Of a stretch of DNA of 64,000 nt, positions 1 to 7,632 are shown piece by piece. The stretch spans positions 1,612,001-1,676,000 of the forward strand of contig NZ_JAUFQN010000019.1 of NCBI RefSeq assembly GCF_030409795.1. Direction: 5' to 3'. A program made the position numbers and the translations under genes. Under the pieces are notes generated by a model. The model searched no databases and was not told the DNA's origin. It worked only from the letters and a program-made list of their open reading frames with translations. This stretch comes from Flavobacterium paronense. GTDB taxonomy: Bacteria; Bacteroidota; Bacteroidia; Flavobacteriales; Flavobacteriaceae. Numbering within the stretch: the stretch's first letter is position 1; each line of letters starts with the position of its first letter.

Positions 1-1
1 T

Positions 2-277
2 CCTAACAATGATTTAGTAGAAGTTCCGGCTAATCATCCTATTTTTCAAAAACCAAATCTTTTTTCCAGTGGATTACCAAAAATCCATGAACATGACGGC
101 AAACGTCCTCAAGCTTTTGGAATTTTTGTTGACAACCGATTGGTTTTACTTTACACCTTTGAATGCGATTTAGGTGATGGCTGGGAAGATGAAGAAGTGC
201 ACAATGACCCAAAGGATGTTCGTGAAAAAGCTTTAAAAATGGGCGCTAATATTTTGAACTATATTTTTAACAATTAA
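2..277 (+). CDS. C-terminal end of a DUF4159-like protein (5' partial)
   Basis: An open frame enters from the left edge and stops at 277, leaving 91 residues. It reads GIFVDNRLVLLYTFECDLGD followed by GWEDEEVHNDP and ends in a KALKMGANIL helix. That pattern resembles the end of DUF4159 proteins, which adopt a glutamine-amidotransferase-like fold and are common in Bacteroidota, often as exported proteins of unknown function. The N-terminus, any signal peptide and the start lie outside the window. The family call rests on remembered motif similarity only. Confidence 0.6.
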   Translation, partial: PNNDLVEVPANHPIFQKPNLFSSGLPKIHEHDGKRPQAFGIFVDNRLVLLYTFECDLGDGWEDEEVHNDPKDVREKALKMGANILNYIFNN

Positions 278-434
278 ATCATGTAGTTTATTTCATCCTT
301 TTTTTATTGAAATTATTATGGAATTTTAGAAAAAGGTGTTGTTTGTCGATTTGTTGAAAACTAACGTGAATTTCTTAACAACCTGATAAAATTTTTCATA
401 AAATTGTAACAATTAATTAACCAAAACAAAAAAA

Positions 435-1385
435 ATGAAAAAAATCTGTTTATCAATGGCTACTATGCTTGTTTTATTTTCTTGTCAAAAAGAAGACGAT
501 ACAACCAACACTCCTAAAGCATCCAGAAGAATTTGTGCTTCTCAAGAAGTACTTGAAAGACAACTAAATGAAAATCCAGAGTTGGCAGTTAAAATGGCAC
601 AAATTGAATCATTTACTGAAAATGCAGTATTAAGCAATCGTTTAGTAAATGGGAAAATTGAAATACCTGTAGTAGTGAATGTATTATATAGAACTACTGC
701 TGAAAACATTTCTTTGGCACTAATACAATCACAAATAGATGTACTAAACAAAGATTTTAATGCATTAAACTCTGATTACAATAGCGTTCCTGCTTTATTT
801 TCTGGGGTTAAAGCAAATGTTGGAATCTCATTTGTATTAGACCAAGTAATCAGAAAAGCAACTACCAAAACTTCATGGGGCACAAATGATGCTATGAAAA
901 AAACTAGTAAAGGTGGACTTGCTCCAACATCTCCAACAACTAAACTAAACCTTTGGTCTTGTACTATTGGTGGTGGAATTTTAGGTTACGCTCAGTTTCC
1001 TGGTGGCGCATCTGCTACTGATGGAGTAGTTATTGACCCATTGTATTTTGGTGTAACAAGTAATTCAAGTTCAAGTTACCCATACAACCTTGGTAGAACA
1101 GCCACTCACGAAGTTGGTCACTGGTTAAATCTTCGTCATATTTGGGGCGATGCAACTTGTGGAAATGATTTAGTTTCTGATACACCATCTCACAATGCTG
1201 CCAACTACGGCGTTCCAACATATCCTCATTACAGCACTTGTACAGGAACTCCTGTTGAAATGACTATGAACTATATGGATTATACTGATGATAGAGGAAT
1301 GTACATGTTCTCTGCAGGTCAAAAAGCGAGAATAAATGCAATATTTGTTACTGGTGGAGCTAGAGTTTCTTTTGCACAACCATAA
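435..1385 (+). CDS. M43 (pappalysin/cytophagalysin-type) zinc metalloprotease, lipoprotein
   Basis: The 316-residue product starts with a lipoprotein signal (LVLFSC, Cys17 as lipidation site), so it is probably anchored in the outer membrane or exported. The zinc site is HEVGHWLNLRH at 225-235, the extended HExxHxxxxxH motif of metzincins, and a Met-turn MNYMDY lies at 278-283. Cys residues around 241 and 269 could form the disulfides usual in the M43B family. It probably degrades extracellular or periplasmic protein. The gene stands alone with its own strong terminator at 1405. The start follows an A-rich stretch with no Shine-Dalgarno sequence. Catalytic class is secure; substrate is unknown. 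Confidence 0.9.
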   Translation: MKKICLSMATMLVLFSCQKEDDTTNTPKASRRICASQEVLERQLNENPELAVKMAQIESFTENAVLSNRLVNGKIEIPVVVNVLYRTTAENISLALIQSQIDVLNKDFNALNSDYNSVPALFSGVKANVGISFVLDQVIRKATTKTSWGTNDAMKKTSKGGLAPTSPTTKLNLWSCTIGGGILGYAQFPGGASATDGVVIDPLYFGVTSNSSSSYPYNLGRTATHEVGHWLNLRHIWGDATCGNDLVSDTPSHNAANYGVPTYPHYSTCTGTPVEMTMNYMDYTDDRGMYMFSAGQKARINAIFVTGGARVSFAQP

Positions 1386-1404
1386 TACTAAATTTAAAAT
1401 TTTT

Positions 1405-1444
1405 AAACTCGTCTCGTTGATCATAACGAGACGAGTTTTTTTTT
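1405..1444 (+). terminator. Rho-independent terminator of the M43 protease gene
   Basis: A perfect 14-bp stem (1405-1418 with 1425-1438, core CTCGTCTCGTT) closes a 6-nt GATCAT loop and runs into a T-rich tail. The same CTCGTCTCGTT/AACGAGA core recurs in the terminator after the YceI gene at 7391. Confidence 0.9.
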
Positions 1445-1467
1445 ACTTTTAGTGAAATTTATTACCT

Positions 1468-2646
1468 ATGAATAAATTCATTTTATCGGAAGAAATTCAA
1501 GAGTTTATTACTTCAAATATAGGTGCTGATGTTGCCAAATTAGCATTGCAAAAAAATAAATTTCCAGCTGCGGATTGGACAACAATTCTAAATCAAATTG
1601 CAGCAAAGCAAAAAGCAAAAACTAAACTTCCGATATGGTCAAATACATCGAATATTTATTATCCAAGTAAAATTTCCGTTGAGCAAACTTCTTCTGAAAA
1701 AACGGCTGAATACAAATCCAAACTAGTTTCAGGTACAAGTTTGATTGATTTGACCGGTGGTTTTGGTGTAGATGCTTACTATTTTTCCATAAGAGTAAAT
1801 CAGGTTACACATTGCGAAATCAATACCGAATTATCCGAGATTGTTGCACATAACTTTGAACAATTTCAAGTAAAAAATGTTCGATGTCTTGCAGGCGATA
1901 GTTCTGAAATTCTAGCCACTTTAAATCAAAAATTTGACTGGATTTACATTGATCCGTCGAGGCGGAATGATGCTAAGGGTAAAGTATTTATGCTCAACGA
2001 TTGTTTGCCGAACATTCCTGAATTGCTTGATTTTTATTTTAGATTTGCTGATAAAATCATGGTGAAAACGGCTCCTATTTTAGATATTTCTGCCGGATTA
2101 TCAGAGTTAAAAAATGCAAAAGAAATTCACATTGTTGCTATAGAAAACGAAGTCAAGGAACTGCTTTGGGTTTTAGAAAAAAATTATTCGAAAGAAATCC
2201 AAATTACTACTTGCAATTTGGCAAAAGGCATTTCAGAAGAATTTACTTTTAAATATGGAAGTTCGTCGATATCAAATTATAGCTTACCTAAAAAATACTT
2301 GTTTGAGCCCAATGCTGCCAATATGAAATCGGGCGGATTTGATGAAATCACATCTCATTTTGAAGTTGAAAAACTCCATCAACACTCGCATCTTTATACC
2401 TCAGATAGTTTAATTGATTTTCCAGGAAGAGTTTTTGAAATTGAAAATTGCTTTGAATACAATAAACAAAACATGAAATCGTTTTTGGAAAATAAAAAAG
2501 CCAATATCACTACTCGAAATTTTCCAGAAACAGTAGAAAACATTCGCAAAAAATGGAAAATAAAAGATGGCGGAAACACATATTGTTTTTTTACAACTGA
2601 TGCAAATAATGCTAAAATAGTTTTACTTTGCAGCAAATTAAAATAA
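1468..2646 (+). CDS. Class I SAM-dependent methyltransferase with THUMP-like domain
   Basis: The protein has 392 residues. A SAM-binding motif I (LIDLTGGFGV) lies at 92-101 and a DPSRR motif at 162-166 sits where nucleic-acid methyltransferases carry their catalytic D/N-P-P-Y-like loop. The region after about 290 matches what I recall of the THUMP-like/ferredoxin-like C-terminal domain of a Bacteroidota family (P. gingivalis PG_1098 type). Members are presumed RNA methyltransferases, but no substrate is known to me. It is followed by another gene after 3 nt, so the two are probably cotranscribed. Confidence 0.75.
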   Translation: MNKFILSEEIQEFITSNIGADVAKLALQKNKFPAADWTTILNQIAAKQKAKTKLPIWSNTSNIYYPSKISVEQTSSEKTAEYKSKLVSGTSLIDLTGGFGVDAYYFSIRVNQVTHCEINTELSEIVAHNFEQFQVKNVRCLAGDSSEILATLNQKFDWIYIDPSRRNDAKGKVFMLNDCLPNIPELLDFYFRFADKIMVKTAPILDISAGLSELKNAKEIHIVAIENEVKELLWVLEKNYSKEIQITTCNLAKGISEEFTFKYGSSSISNYSLPKKYLFEPNAANMKSGGFDEITSHFEVEKLHQHSHLYTSDSLIDFPGRVFEIENCFEYNKQNMKSFLENKKANITTRNFPETVENIRKKWKIKDGGNTYCFFTTDANNAKIVLLCSKLK

Positions 2647-2649
2647 ACC

Positions 2650-3219
2650 ATGAAGAACCTAGTTTTTACTTTATTTCTGTTATACAATTTAAACGTTTTT
2701 GCTCAAAAACCTTGCGAGACAGATACCAATATAACTGATAGTTTGGGTACTTATAAGTTAACGAAACAATTCATCATTTTTGAAAGAAGTTTTGCCGGAA
2801 ATTCTACTGATATTCTATTTGCTTTATCAAGTAATAATGGCGTTTTAGGTCTCGAAACACAACAATTACAAAGCAGTGCAGGATTCATAAAAGCCAATTG
2901 TTTCGACGCCAATTCGAGAATTTTTTTGCAGTTAAACAACGGAAAAATTGTTACTTTATTGTTTGCTGGAAACGAGTCATGTGGCACTTTAATTCGGAAT
3001 GATAAAAATGAAAACAGCAGAATTTTAAGTGGTTCGTTTGTGTTTTCAAAAGAAAATTTTGAAGACCTTAAAACATCACAAGTTACCTTTATGAGAATTA
3101 GATTTTCCGGAGAAACAATTGATTATCCTTTTAAAACAGAGTTTACTGCTGAGTTAGACAAAAAAACCTACCAACCAGAGAATTACTTTATTGAGTATCT
3201 AAAATGTGTTGAGAATTAA
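2650..3219 (+). CDS. Secreted hypothetical protein
   Basis: This 189-residue product has an N-terminal signal peptide (hydrophobic residues 4-18, then AQKP, cleavage near Ala18). The mature part is rich in alternating hydrophobic residues, suggesting a beta-rich periplasmic domain, with Cys residues at about 22, 84 and 111. I do not recognise the family. It begins 3 nt after the methyltransferase stop, suggesting one transcript, and its end overlaps by 4 nt the end of the convergent dipeptidase gene. There is no room for a terminator between the two convergent genes. Confidence 0.6.
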   Translation: MKNLVFTLFLLYNLNVFAQKPCETDTNITDSLGTYKLTKQFIIFERSFAGNSTDILFALSSNNGVLGLETQQLQSSAGFIKANCFDANSRIFLQLNNGKIVTLLFAGNESCGTLIRNDKNENSRILSGSFVFSKENFEDLKTSQVTFMRIRFSGETIDYPFKTEFTAELDKKTYQPENYFIEYLKCVEN

Positions 3220-3875
3220 TCTTGGCAATGCCATTTCTGATTAGAAAGTTCGTCTTTATTGCTTCCGTTTAAATTATAATGCCACCATTCTGAATCAAAT
3301 GATTTGAAATTGTATAGTAGCATCGTTTCTTTTAAAAACTTTCTGTTAGCCAAAATTTCTGGTGAAAGATTTTGATACTTATGACTGGCTTCTTCCCCGA
3401 AGAAATCAAATTTGGTTCCCATATCTACTTCCACTCCAACTGAATCAACCAGCGAAATATCGACAGCTCCACCACGATTATGAATTGAACCTTTCTTTGG
3501 ATTGGCTACAAAATTAGCATCAGGAACAATCTTCCACATCTTTTTCTGGATGGATTTTGGTCGGTAACAGTCGTAGAGTTTTATTCTGAAACCTTTTGTT
3601 ATAAACGATTTATTTGCTTCTAACAACGCTTTCACGGTTTTAACTCTGAGAAAACATTCATCGCATGGATATACTTTTTCTTTTAAGAAATTATCGGCTG
3701 TGGCGTATTTCATGTCAAATACAAAATCCTTGCTATAATTTTTAATATTTACAAAAGCATTGCTATCAACTTCTCTTGTTATATCTAATAAAACAGCTGA
3801 TTTCTTTGAATCAAGATAACTTGATTTGCAGGAAATTAGTAAGCATGTAATGAATAAAAAAAGTGTCTTTTTCAT
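3216..3875 (-). CDS. M15 family D-Ala-D-Ala dipeptidase (VanX/DdpX-like), lipoprotein
   Basis: The 219-residue product carries a lipoprotein signal (CLLISC, Cys16). The zinc motif SIHNRGGAVD at 130-139 fits SxHxxGxAxD, and EWWHY at 196-200 supplies the catalytic Glu and third zinc His of the M15D family. RPKSIQKKMW around 105-114 is also typical. Expected activity is hydrolysis of D-Ala-D-Ala to D-Ala during cell-wall recycling in the periplasm; nothing here implies vancomycin resistance. It sits 3 nt downstream of the NADH dehydrogenase gene in a three-gene minus-strand operon. Confidence 0.88.
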   Translation of the reverse strand: MKKTLFLFITCLLISCKSSYLDSKKSAVLLDITREVDSNAFVNIKNYSKDFVFDMKYATADNFLKEKVYPCDECFLRVKTVKALLEANKSFITKGFRIKLYDCYRPKSIQKKMWKIVPDANFVANPKKGSIHNRGGAVDISLVDSVGVEVDMGTKFDFFGEEASHKYQNLSPEILANRKFLKETMLLYNFKSFDSEWWHYNLNGSNKDELSNQKWHCQD

Positions 3876-3878
3876 AAT

Positions 3879-5183
3879 TTAAACTTCATCACTTGTAAAC
3901 GTAATGAAACTTTTCTTTTTAAATGGTCTGATGATTAATCGTCCTTCGCGGTCAAACCAAATATAATTGTATACCCAGTTGAGGAAAACCACCGCCTTGT
4001 TTTTGAAACCAATCAACGAAAAAAGGTGCACAAACATCCACACAAACCAGGCAAAAATACCACTGAAATGATAATGAGGTAAATCAACAACAGCAAGGTT
4101 TCTACCAATCGTTGCCATCGAACCTTTGTCATTATATTCGAAAGCTTTCATGGTTTTTTTGTGGATTAACTTTATTAAATTTTCACCTAATAATTTACCT
4201 TGCTGAATCGCAGGTTGTGCCATCATCGGATGACCTTTTGGATATTTTTCTATTTCCATCGAACAAATATCGCCAATGGCAAAAATATTTTCATAGCCTT
4301 TAACCTGATTGTATTGGTTCACAAGAATTCTATCTGCTTTTTCAACTAAAGATTTAGAATCTAATCCATTTATTTTAGCTCCTTGAACACCGGCTGTCCA
4401 AATTACTGTAGCAGAATCAAAAGTTAAGTCGGTACTTGTACTTATTATTCTTCCATCGTAATTTGTTACTCTAACATTTTTCCATATTTTAACTCCTAAA
4501 TCTAATAGAAATTTTTCAGCTGCTATTGAAGACTTCTCGCTCATTGTATTCAAAATTCTATCACTACTCTGAATCAGATTGATTTGCATTTTATCAATAT
4601 CTAAGTCAGGATAATCTTTTTGAAGAATCGCTCTTTTCATCTCGGCTAACGCACCAGCTAACTCAACACCTGTGGGTCCGCCACCAACGAGAACAAAATT
4701 GATTAAAGCATTGCGTTCCGTTTCATCTTTAATTAAAACGGCTTGTTCAAAATTTTCCAGAATGAGGCTTCTTATATTTAAAGATTGCGGAATGGTTTTC
4801 ATTGACATCGAATTGCGTTCGATTTCTTTGTTGCCAAAATAATTCGTTTTAGAACCTGTAGCTATTACTAAATAATCATAATGCAGGTCACCTATTTCTG
4901 AGATAATCTTTTGGTTTTCGGTATCGATTTCCTTAACAGTTGTCAATCGGAAATAAAAATCTTTATATTCTTGAATAACTTTCCTAATGGGATATGCAAT
5001 CGAACCTGCTTCTAAACCGCCAGTGGCAACTTGATACAATAATGGTTGAAATGTGTGGTAATTGTGTTTGTCAATAAGTACGACTTGAACATTCTTGTTT
5101 CTAAGTTTTTTGGATATTGCAATTCCGGCAAAGCCGCCACCAATAATAACAACACGAGGATTTTTTGAATTTGGAATGTTCAT
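3879..5183 (-). CDS. ndh: Type II NADH:quinone oxidoreductase (NDH-2)
   Basis: This 434-residue flavoprotein has an FAD-binding GGGFAG loop at 15-20, an NADH-binding GGGPTG loop at 167-172, a second FAD motif FAIGD at 301-305, and AQPAIQQG at 322-329, the quinone-site signature of NDH-2. A hydrophobic stretch at about 374-410 should attach it to the inner membrane. It oxidises NADH and reduces menaquinone without pumping protons. It lies between a rhodanese gene (11 nt upstream) and a D-Ala-D-Ala dipeptidase gene (3 nt downstream), all read on the minus strand. Confidence 0.9.
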   Translation of the reverse strand: MNIPNSKNPRVVIIGGGFAGIAISKKLRNKNVQVVLIDKHNYHTFQPLLYQVATGGLEAGSIAYPIRKVIQEYKDFYFRLTTVKEIDTENQKIISEIGDLHYDYLVIATGSKTNYFGNKEIERNSMSMKTIPQSLNIRSLILENFEQAVLIKDETERNALINFVLVGGGPTGVELAGALAEMKRAILQKDYPDLDIDKMQINLIQSSDRILNTMSEKSSIAAEKFLLDLGVKIWKNVRVTNYDGRIISTSTDLTFDSATVIWTAGVQGAKINGLDSKSLVEKADRILVNQYNQVKGYENIFAIGDICSMEIEKYPKGHPMMAQPAIQQGKLLGENLIKLIHKKTMKAFEYNDKGSMATIGRNLAVVDLPHYHFSGIFAWFVWMFVHLFSLIGFKNKAVVFLNWVYNYIWFDREGRLIIRPFKKKSFITFTSDEV

Positions 5184-5194
5184 TTTGACATTAA

Positions 5195-5515
5195 TTAATT
5201 TTCATCCCGAAAGGCAACATCGCCTTTCCATTTCATGAAGCCACCTTCAAGATTATAGGTTGTTTCAAAACCGATTTGGTTCATAATAGCACAAGCTTGC
5301 GCACTTCTACCTCCAGATTTACAATAGACAAAATAGTTTTTGGATTTGTCTAATTCATCTAATTTATACAGAAAACCTTGTCCTTTATAAATATCGTTTA
5401 AAATGGCGTTGGGAATAATTCCTTCATTCCATTCGTCTTCAGTTCTAACATCAAGGATAACGGCATTTGGATCATTTTCCAATTTTGATTTCCAGGCTTC
5501 TTGTGATAAATCCAT
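5195..5515 (-). CDS. Single-domain rhodanese-like protein
   Basis: This 106-residue cytoplasmic protein is one rhodanese domain. LDVRTEDEWNEGIIPNA lies near the N-terminus and the active-site loop CKSGGRS at 65-71 keeps the catalytic Cys65. Such proteins carry sulfane sulfur as a persulfide. It is the first gene of the rhodanese-ndh-dipeptidase operon. A minus-strand -7 box (TATATTTG, read at 5540-5533) lies 17 nt before the start. Confidence 0.9.
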   Translation of the reverse strand: MDLSQEAWKSKLENDPNAVILDVRTEDEWNEGIIPNAILNDIYKGQGFLYKLDELDKSKNYFVYCKSGGRSAQACAIMNQIGFETTYNLEGGFMKWKGDVAFRDEN

Positions 5516-5532
5516 AGTTTATTATTTGAAAA

Positions 5533-5540
5533 CAAATATA
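5533..5540 (-). promoter_or_regulatory. Candidate -7 box for the rhodanese-ndh operon
   Basis: The plus strand reads CAAATATA, i.e. TATATTTG on the minus strand, a full match to the Bacteroidota TAnnTTTG box 17 nt before the ATG. I see no matching -33 TTG at standard spacing. Confidence 0.5.
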
Positions 5541-5619
5541 CTTCTTTGTTCATTTAAATGCCATTGATATAAGGTTAAACTTCCTCCTAAATAAAATTAA
5601 CAAAAAAATAACATAACAT

Positions 5620-5678
5620 TTGTATATACAATAGTAATTGTTTTTTACATTTGTACCTACAAATATTGTACTAACAAT
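5620..5678 (+). promoter_or_regulatory. Three palindromes and a -7 box in front of the MarR gene
   Basis: Three dyads with TTGT/ACAA arms precede the start: TTGTATATACAA at 5620-5631 (perfect), TTTGTACCTACAAA at 5650-5663 (6-bp arms, CC centre) and ATTGTACTAACAAT at 5665-5678 (5-bp arms). Their centres are 31 and 15 bp apart, about three and one and a half helical turns. A TACATTTG -7 box at 5646-5653 overlaps the second dyad, and a TTG at 5620-5622 lies 23 nt upstream of it. MarR proteins usually bind such palindromes over their own promoter, so autoregulation is the likely role. Confidence 0.65.
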
Positions 5679-5679
5679 T

Positions 5680-6141
5680 ATGAAGATCGAAGAAGTGATA
5701 AAATCTACTGTTCCATTAGATGCCGCTAAAAAAGTCATCCTGAACTTTACATACACCCAAAACGTAATTGGAGATAAATTTCATGAAATTTTAAAACCTT
5801 ATGACATTTCAAGAGAACAATACAATGTGTTGCGAATTTTACGTGGACAAAAAGGTAGCCCAGCTAATATGTGCATCATTCAGGAACGAATGTTAGCCAA
5901 AAACAGTAACACTACCCGACTGATTGACAAATTGCTGTTGAAAGATTATGTAACACGTGAAGTTTGTCCTGACAACCGCAGAAAAATTGAAGTGCTTATA
6001 ACTCAAAAAGGATTGGACATACTTTCAGAACTTGATCCAATTGTAGTGGAACACGAACAACTTTTTGCTAATAATTTAACACAACAAGAATTAGAACAAT
6101 TGAATACCTTACTAGAAAAATACAGAACATTAAACAATTAA
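5680..6141 (+). CDS. MarR family transcriptional regulator
   Basis: I start the gene at the ATG at 5680 (153 residues). The frame stays open up to 5638, but that extension would translate the promoter and palindromes. The winged-helix region reads EQYNVLRILRGQ, then MCIIQERMLAKNSNTTRLID as recognition helix, then a basic wing NRRKIEVLITQKG, all MarR hallmarks. It has no Cys placed like the OhrR sensor Cys near the N-terminus. It sits 8 nt before a nitroreductase gene and probably controls itself plus the nitroreductase and YceI genes in response to a small oxidant or aromatic ligand. Confidence 0.88.
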   Translation: MKIEEVIKSTVPLDAAKKVILNFTYTQNVIGDKFHEILKPYDISREQYNVLRILRGQKGSPANMCIIQERMLAKNSNTTRLIDKLLLKDYVTREVCPDNRRKIEVLITQKGLDILSELDPIVVEHEQLFANNLTQQELEQLNTLLEKYRTLNN

Positions 6142-6149
6142 TTATAGCT

Positions 6150-6782
6150 ATGAGTAATTTTATTAAAAACGCAAACTGGCGTTATGCCACTAAAAAATTT
6201 GATGCAACAAAAAAAGTGTCAAATGAAGATTTAGAAACCCTAAAAGAAGCGATTCGTTTATCAGCTTCATCCTATGGATTACAACCATACAAAGTTTTAA
6301 TCGTGGATAACCCTGAAATAAGAGCACAATTGCAACCTGCAGCATGGGGACAAGCACAAATTGTAGATGCCTCTCATTTGATAGTATTTGCTAATATTAC
6401 CAATATCGGAGAAAATGAAATTAATGCTTATTTCAAAGATTTAACCGAAACACGTGGGATTCCTATGGAAGCAGTACAAGGGTATAGTGATTTTATGAAA
6501 TCAAAAGTTACCGCTCTTCCTTTAGAGGTTAGAAATAGTTGGACATCAAAACAAACGTATTTGGCTTTGGGTAATTTGTTAAACGCTGCCGCAGAATTAC
6601 ATATTGATGTTACTCCAATGGAAGGATTTGAAGCTGAAAAAGTTAATGAAATACTTGGTTTGGATAAACTTGGTCTTAGTGCTTCATTAATAGCGCCTAT
6701 CGGATATCGTCATGCAGAAGATGACACACAACACTATGCTAAAGTGCGTAAATCAAACGAAGAATTATTTATCAATCTATAA
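6150..6782 (+). CDS. Nitroreductase-family NAD(P)H-dependent oxidoreductase
   Basis: This 210-residue FMN-dependent enzyme has the family's N-terminal pattern ATKKFDATKKVSNEDLETL followed by LSASSYGLQPYKVLIVDN (FMN-binding Ser residues and the GLQP turn). TPMEGFEAEKVNEILGL is the usual C-terminal motif of NfsB/DrgA-like members. It would reduce quinones, nitroaromatics or similar electrophiles in the cytoplasm. It is 8 nt downstream of a MarR regulator and 22 nt upstream of a YceI gene, so a regulated stress operon is likely. Confidence 0.88.
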   Translation: MSNFIKNANWRYATKKFDATKKVSNEDLETLKEAIRLSASSYGLQPYKVLIVDNPEIRAQLQPAAWGQAQIVDASHLIVFANITNIGENEINAYFKDLTETRGIPMEAVQGYSDFMKSKVTALPLEVRNSWTSKQTYLALGNLLNAAAELHIDVTPMEGFEAEKVNEILGLDKLGLSASLIAPIGYRHAEDDTQHYAKVRKSNEELFINL

Positions 6783-6804
6783 TCAATACTTAAAATTAAA
6801 AACA

Positions 6805-7371
6805 ATGAAAAACTTAAAAACAATTGCAATTGCATTGCTGGTAGCTTTTAGTTCAACAGTTGCTACTGCCCAAACTAAAAAAATTAATGTAGAAAAAAGT
6901 ACTATTAATTGGAATGCCAAAAAAGTAACTGGAGAACATTCAGGAACTGTTAACTTTCAAGACGGAAACCTAATTTTTAAAAGCGGAAAACTTGTTGGCG
7001 GTAGCTTTACTGTTGACATGACTTCACTAAAAGCTACAGATTTATCAGGTGATTGGAAAACAAAATTAGAAGGGCATTTAAACTCAGAGGATTTCTTTAG
7101 TACTGAAAAATTTAAAACTTCAACCTTAGCATTCAAAAAAATCGCTACAAAAGCTAACGGTGTTTATACTATAACAGCTGATTTAACAATCAAAGGAATT
7201 ACAAATCCTGTAACTTTTGATTTGACAGTAAAAGGAAATGCAGCTTCAACTGTCGTGAAAATAGACAGAACAAAATACGATATCAAATATGGCTCAAAAA
7301 GCTTCTTTGACAGTATTGGAGACAAAGCTATCAATGACGATTTCGACTTAACTGTTAACCTACAGTTCTAA
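6805..7371 (+). CDS. YceI family periplasmic lipocalin-like protein
   Basis: I start at the ATG at 6805 (188 residues): MKNLKTIAIALLVAFSSTVA is a clear signal peptide with cleavage after ATAQ. An in-frame extension back to 6712 lies inside the nitroreductase gene and lacks a signal. The mature part has the YceI features INWNAKKVTGEHSGTV and GDKAINDDFDLTVNL. YceI proteins are eight-stranded barrels that bind long isoprenoid or amphiphilic molecules. It is the last gene of the MarR-nitroreductase-YceI unit and is closed by a terminator at 7391. Confidence 0.9.
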   Translation: MKNLKTIAIALLVAFSSTVATAQTKKINVEKSTINWNAKKVTGEHSGTVNFQDGNLIFKSGKLVGGSFTVDMTSLKATDLSGDWKTKLEGHLNSEDFFSTEKFKTSTLAFKKIATKANGVYTITADLTIKGITNPVTFDLTVKGNAASTVVKIDRTKYDIKYGSKSFFDSIGDKAINDDFDLTVNLQF

Positions 7372-7390
7372 AAAGGGAACAATTGCTATG

Positions 7391-7433
7391 AAAAACCTCG
7401 TCTCGTTTTTTAGAACGAGAGAGGTTTTTTTTT
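7391..7433 (+). terminator. Terminator of the MarR-nitroreductase-yceI unit
   Basis: AACCTCGTCTCGTT pairs with AACGAGAGAGGTT across a TTTTAG-type loop, with one bulged G, and ends in a run of about nine T. The stem core matches the terminator at 1405. Confidence 0.85.
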
Positions 7434-7442
7434 ATTTTTTGC

Positions 7443-7472
7443 TTGGAAATTAAAAACACATTCCTATATTTG
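7443..7472 (+). promoter_or_regulatory. Promoter of the trp operon
   Basis: TTG at 7443-7445, a 19-nt spacer and TATATTTG at 7465-7472 match the Bacteroidota promoter TTG-N19-TAnnTTTG exactly. A start site near 7479 would give a leader of about 150 nt before trpE, with the leader-peptide ATG only about 11 nt in. Confidence 0.75.
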
Positions 7473-7489
7473 TTCAACAAAAAAACAAA

Positions 7490-7546
7490 ATGAAGAACAT
7501 ATTAAATAATACTTGGTGGTGGAACAGTTTACGTCAGTCGTCGTGA
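7490..7546 (+). CDS. trpL: trp operon leader peptide (18 aa, three consecutive Trp)
   Basis: A short frame encodes MKNILNNTWWWNSLRQSS, with three adjacent TGG codons at 7514-7522, between a consensus promoter and an intrinsic terminator ahead of trpE. Trp is one of the rarest amino acids, so three in a row in an 18-residue peptide at this place marks a regulatory leader peptide. Ribosome stalling here when Trp-tRNA is scarce would decide whether the terminator at 7586 forms. The start is preceded by A-rich DNA as for other genes here. The name trpL is by analogy to proteobacterial leaders. Confidence 0.88.
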   Translation: MKNILNNTWWWNSLRQSS

Positions 7547-7603
7547 AATAGTCCATTATTGGTATCATTTATCCAAATAATATAAAGGCTTGTCATTCAC
7601 GAC
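7540..7603 (+). promoter_or_regulatory. Candidate trp antiterminator pairing
   Basis: GTCGTGAA at 7540-7547, overlapping the leader-peptide stop codon (7544-7546), is perfectly complementary to TTCACGAC at 7596-7603, which covers the loop and the first part of the 3' arm of the terminator. The two structures exclude each other. A nested hairpin (ATTATTGG 7555-7562 with CCAAATAAT 7573-7581) would bring the two halves together. A ribosome stalled on the Trp codons leaves 7540-7547 free to pair, giving readthrough. A ribosome reaching the stop codon covers it, allowing termination. Confidence 0.7.
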
Positions 7604-7614
7604 AGGTCTTTTTT
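7586..7614 (+). terminator. trp attenuator terminator
   Basis: AGGCTTGTC (7586-7594) pairs with GACAGGTCT (7601-7609) in a 9-bp stem with two G-U pairs, around an ATTCAC loop, followed by TTTTTT. It lies 18 nt before trpE, so termination here would prevent expression of the operon. Confidence 0.85.
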
Positions 7615-7632
7615 CATTTTAATACTTTCATT

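Noticed and set aside
3216..3875. Vancomycin resistance enzyme VanX
   Set aside because: Only the general M15 motifs are present; no vanH/vanA or VanS/VanR genes are nearby, and the protein is a lipoprotein, so a cell-wall recycling dipeptidase is more likely.
5638..5679. Upstream in-frame start for the MarR gene
   Set aside because: It would translate the -7 box and two palindromes and adds 14 residues that do not fit the family N-terminus.
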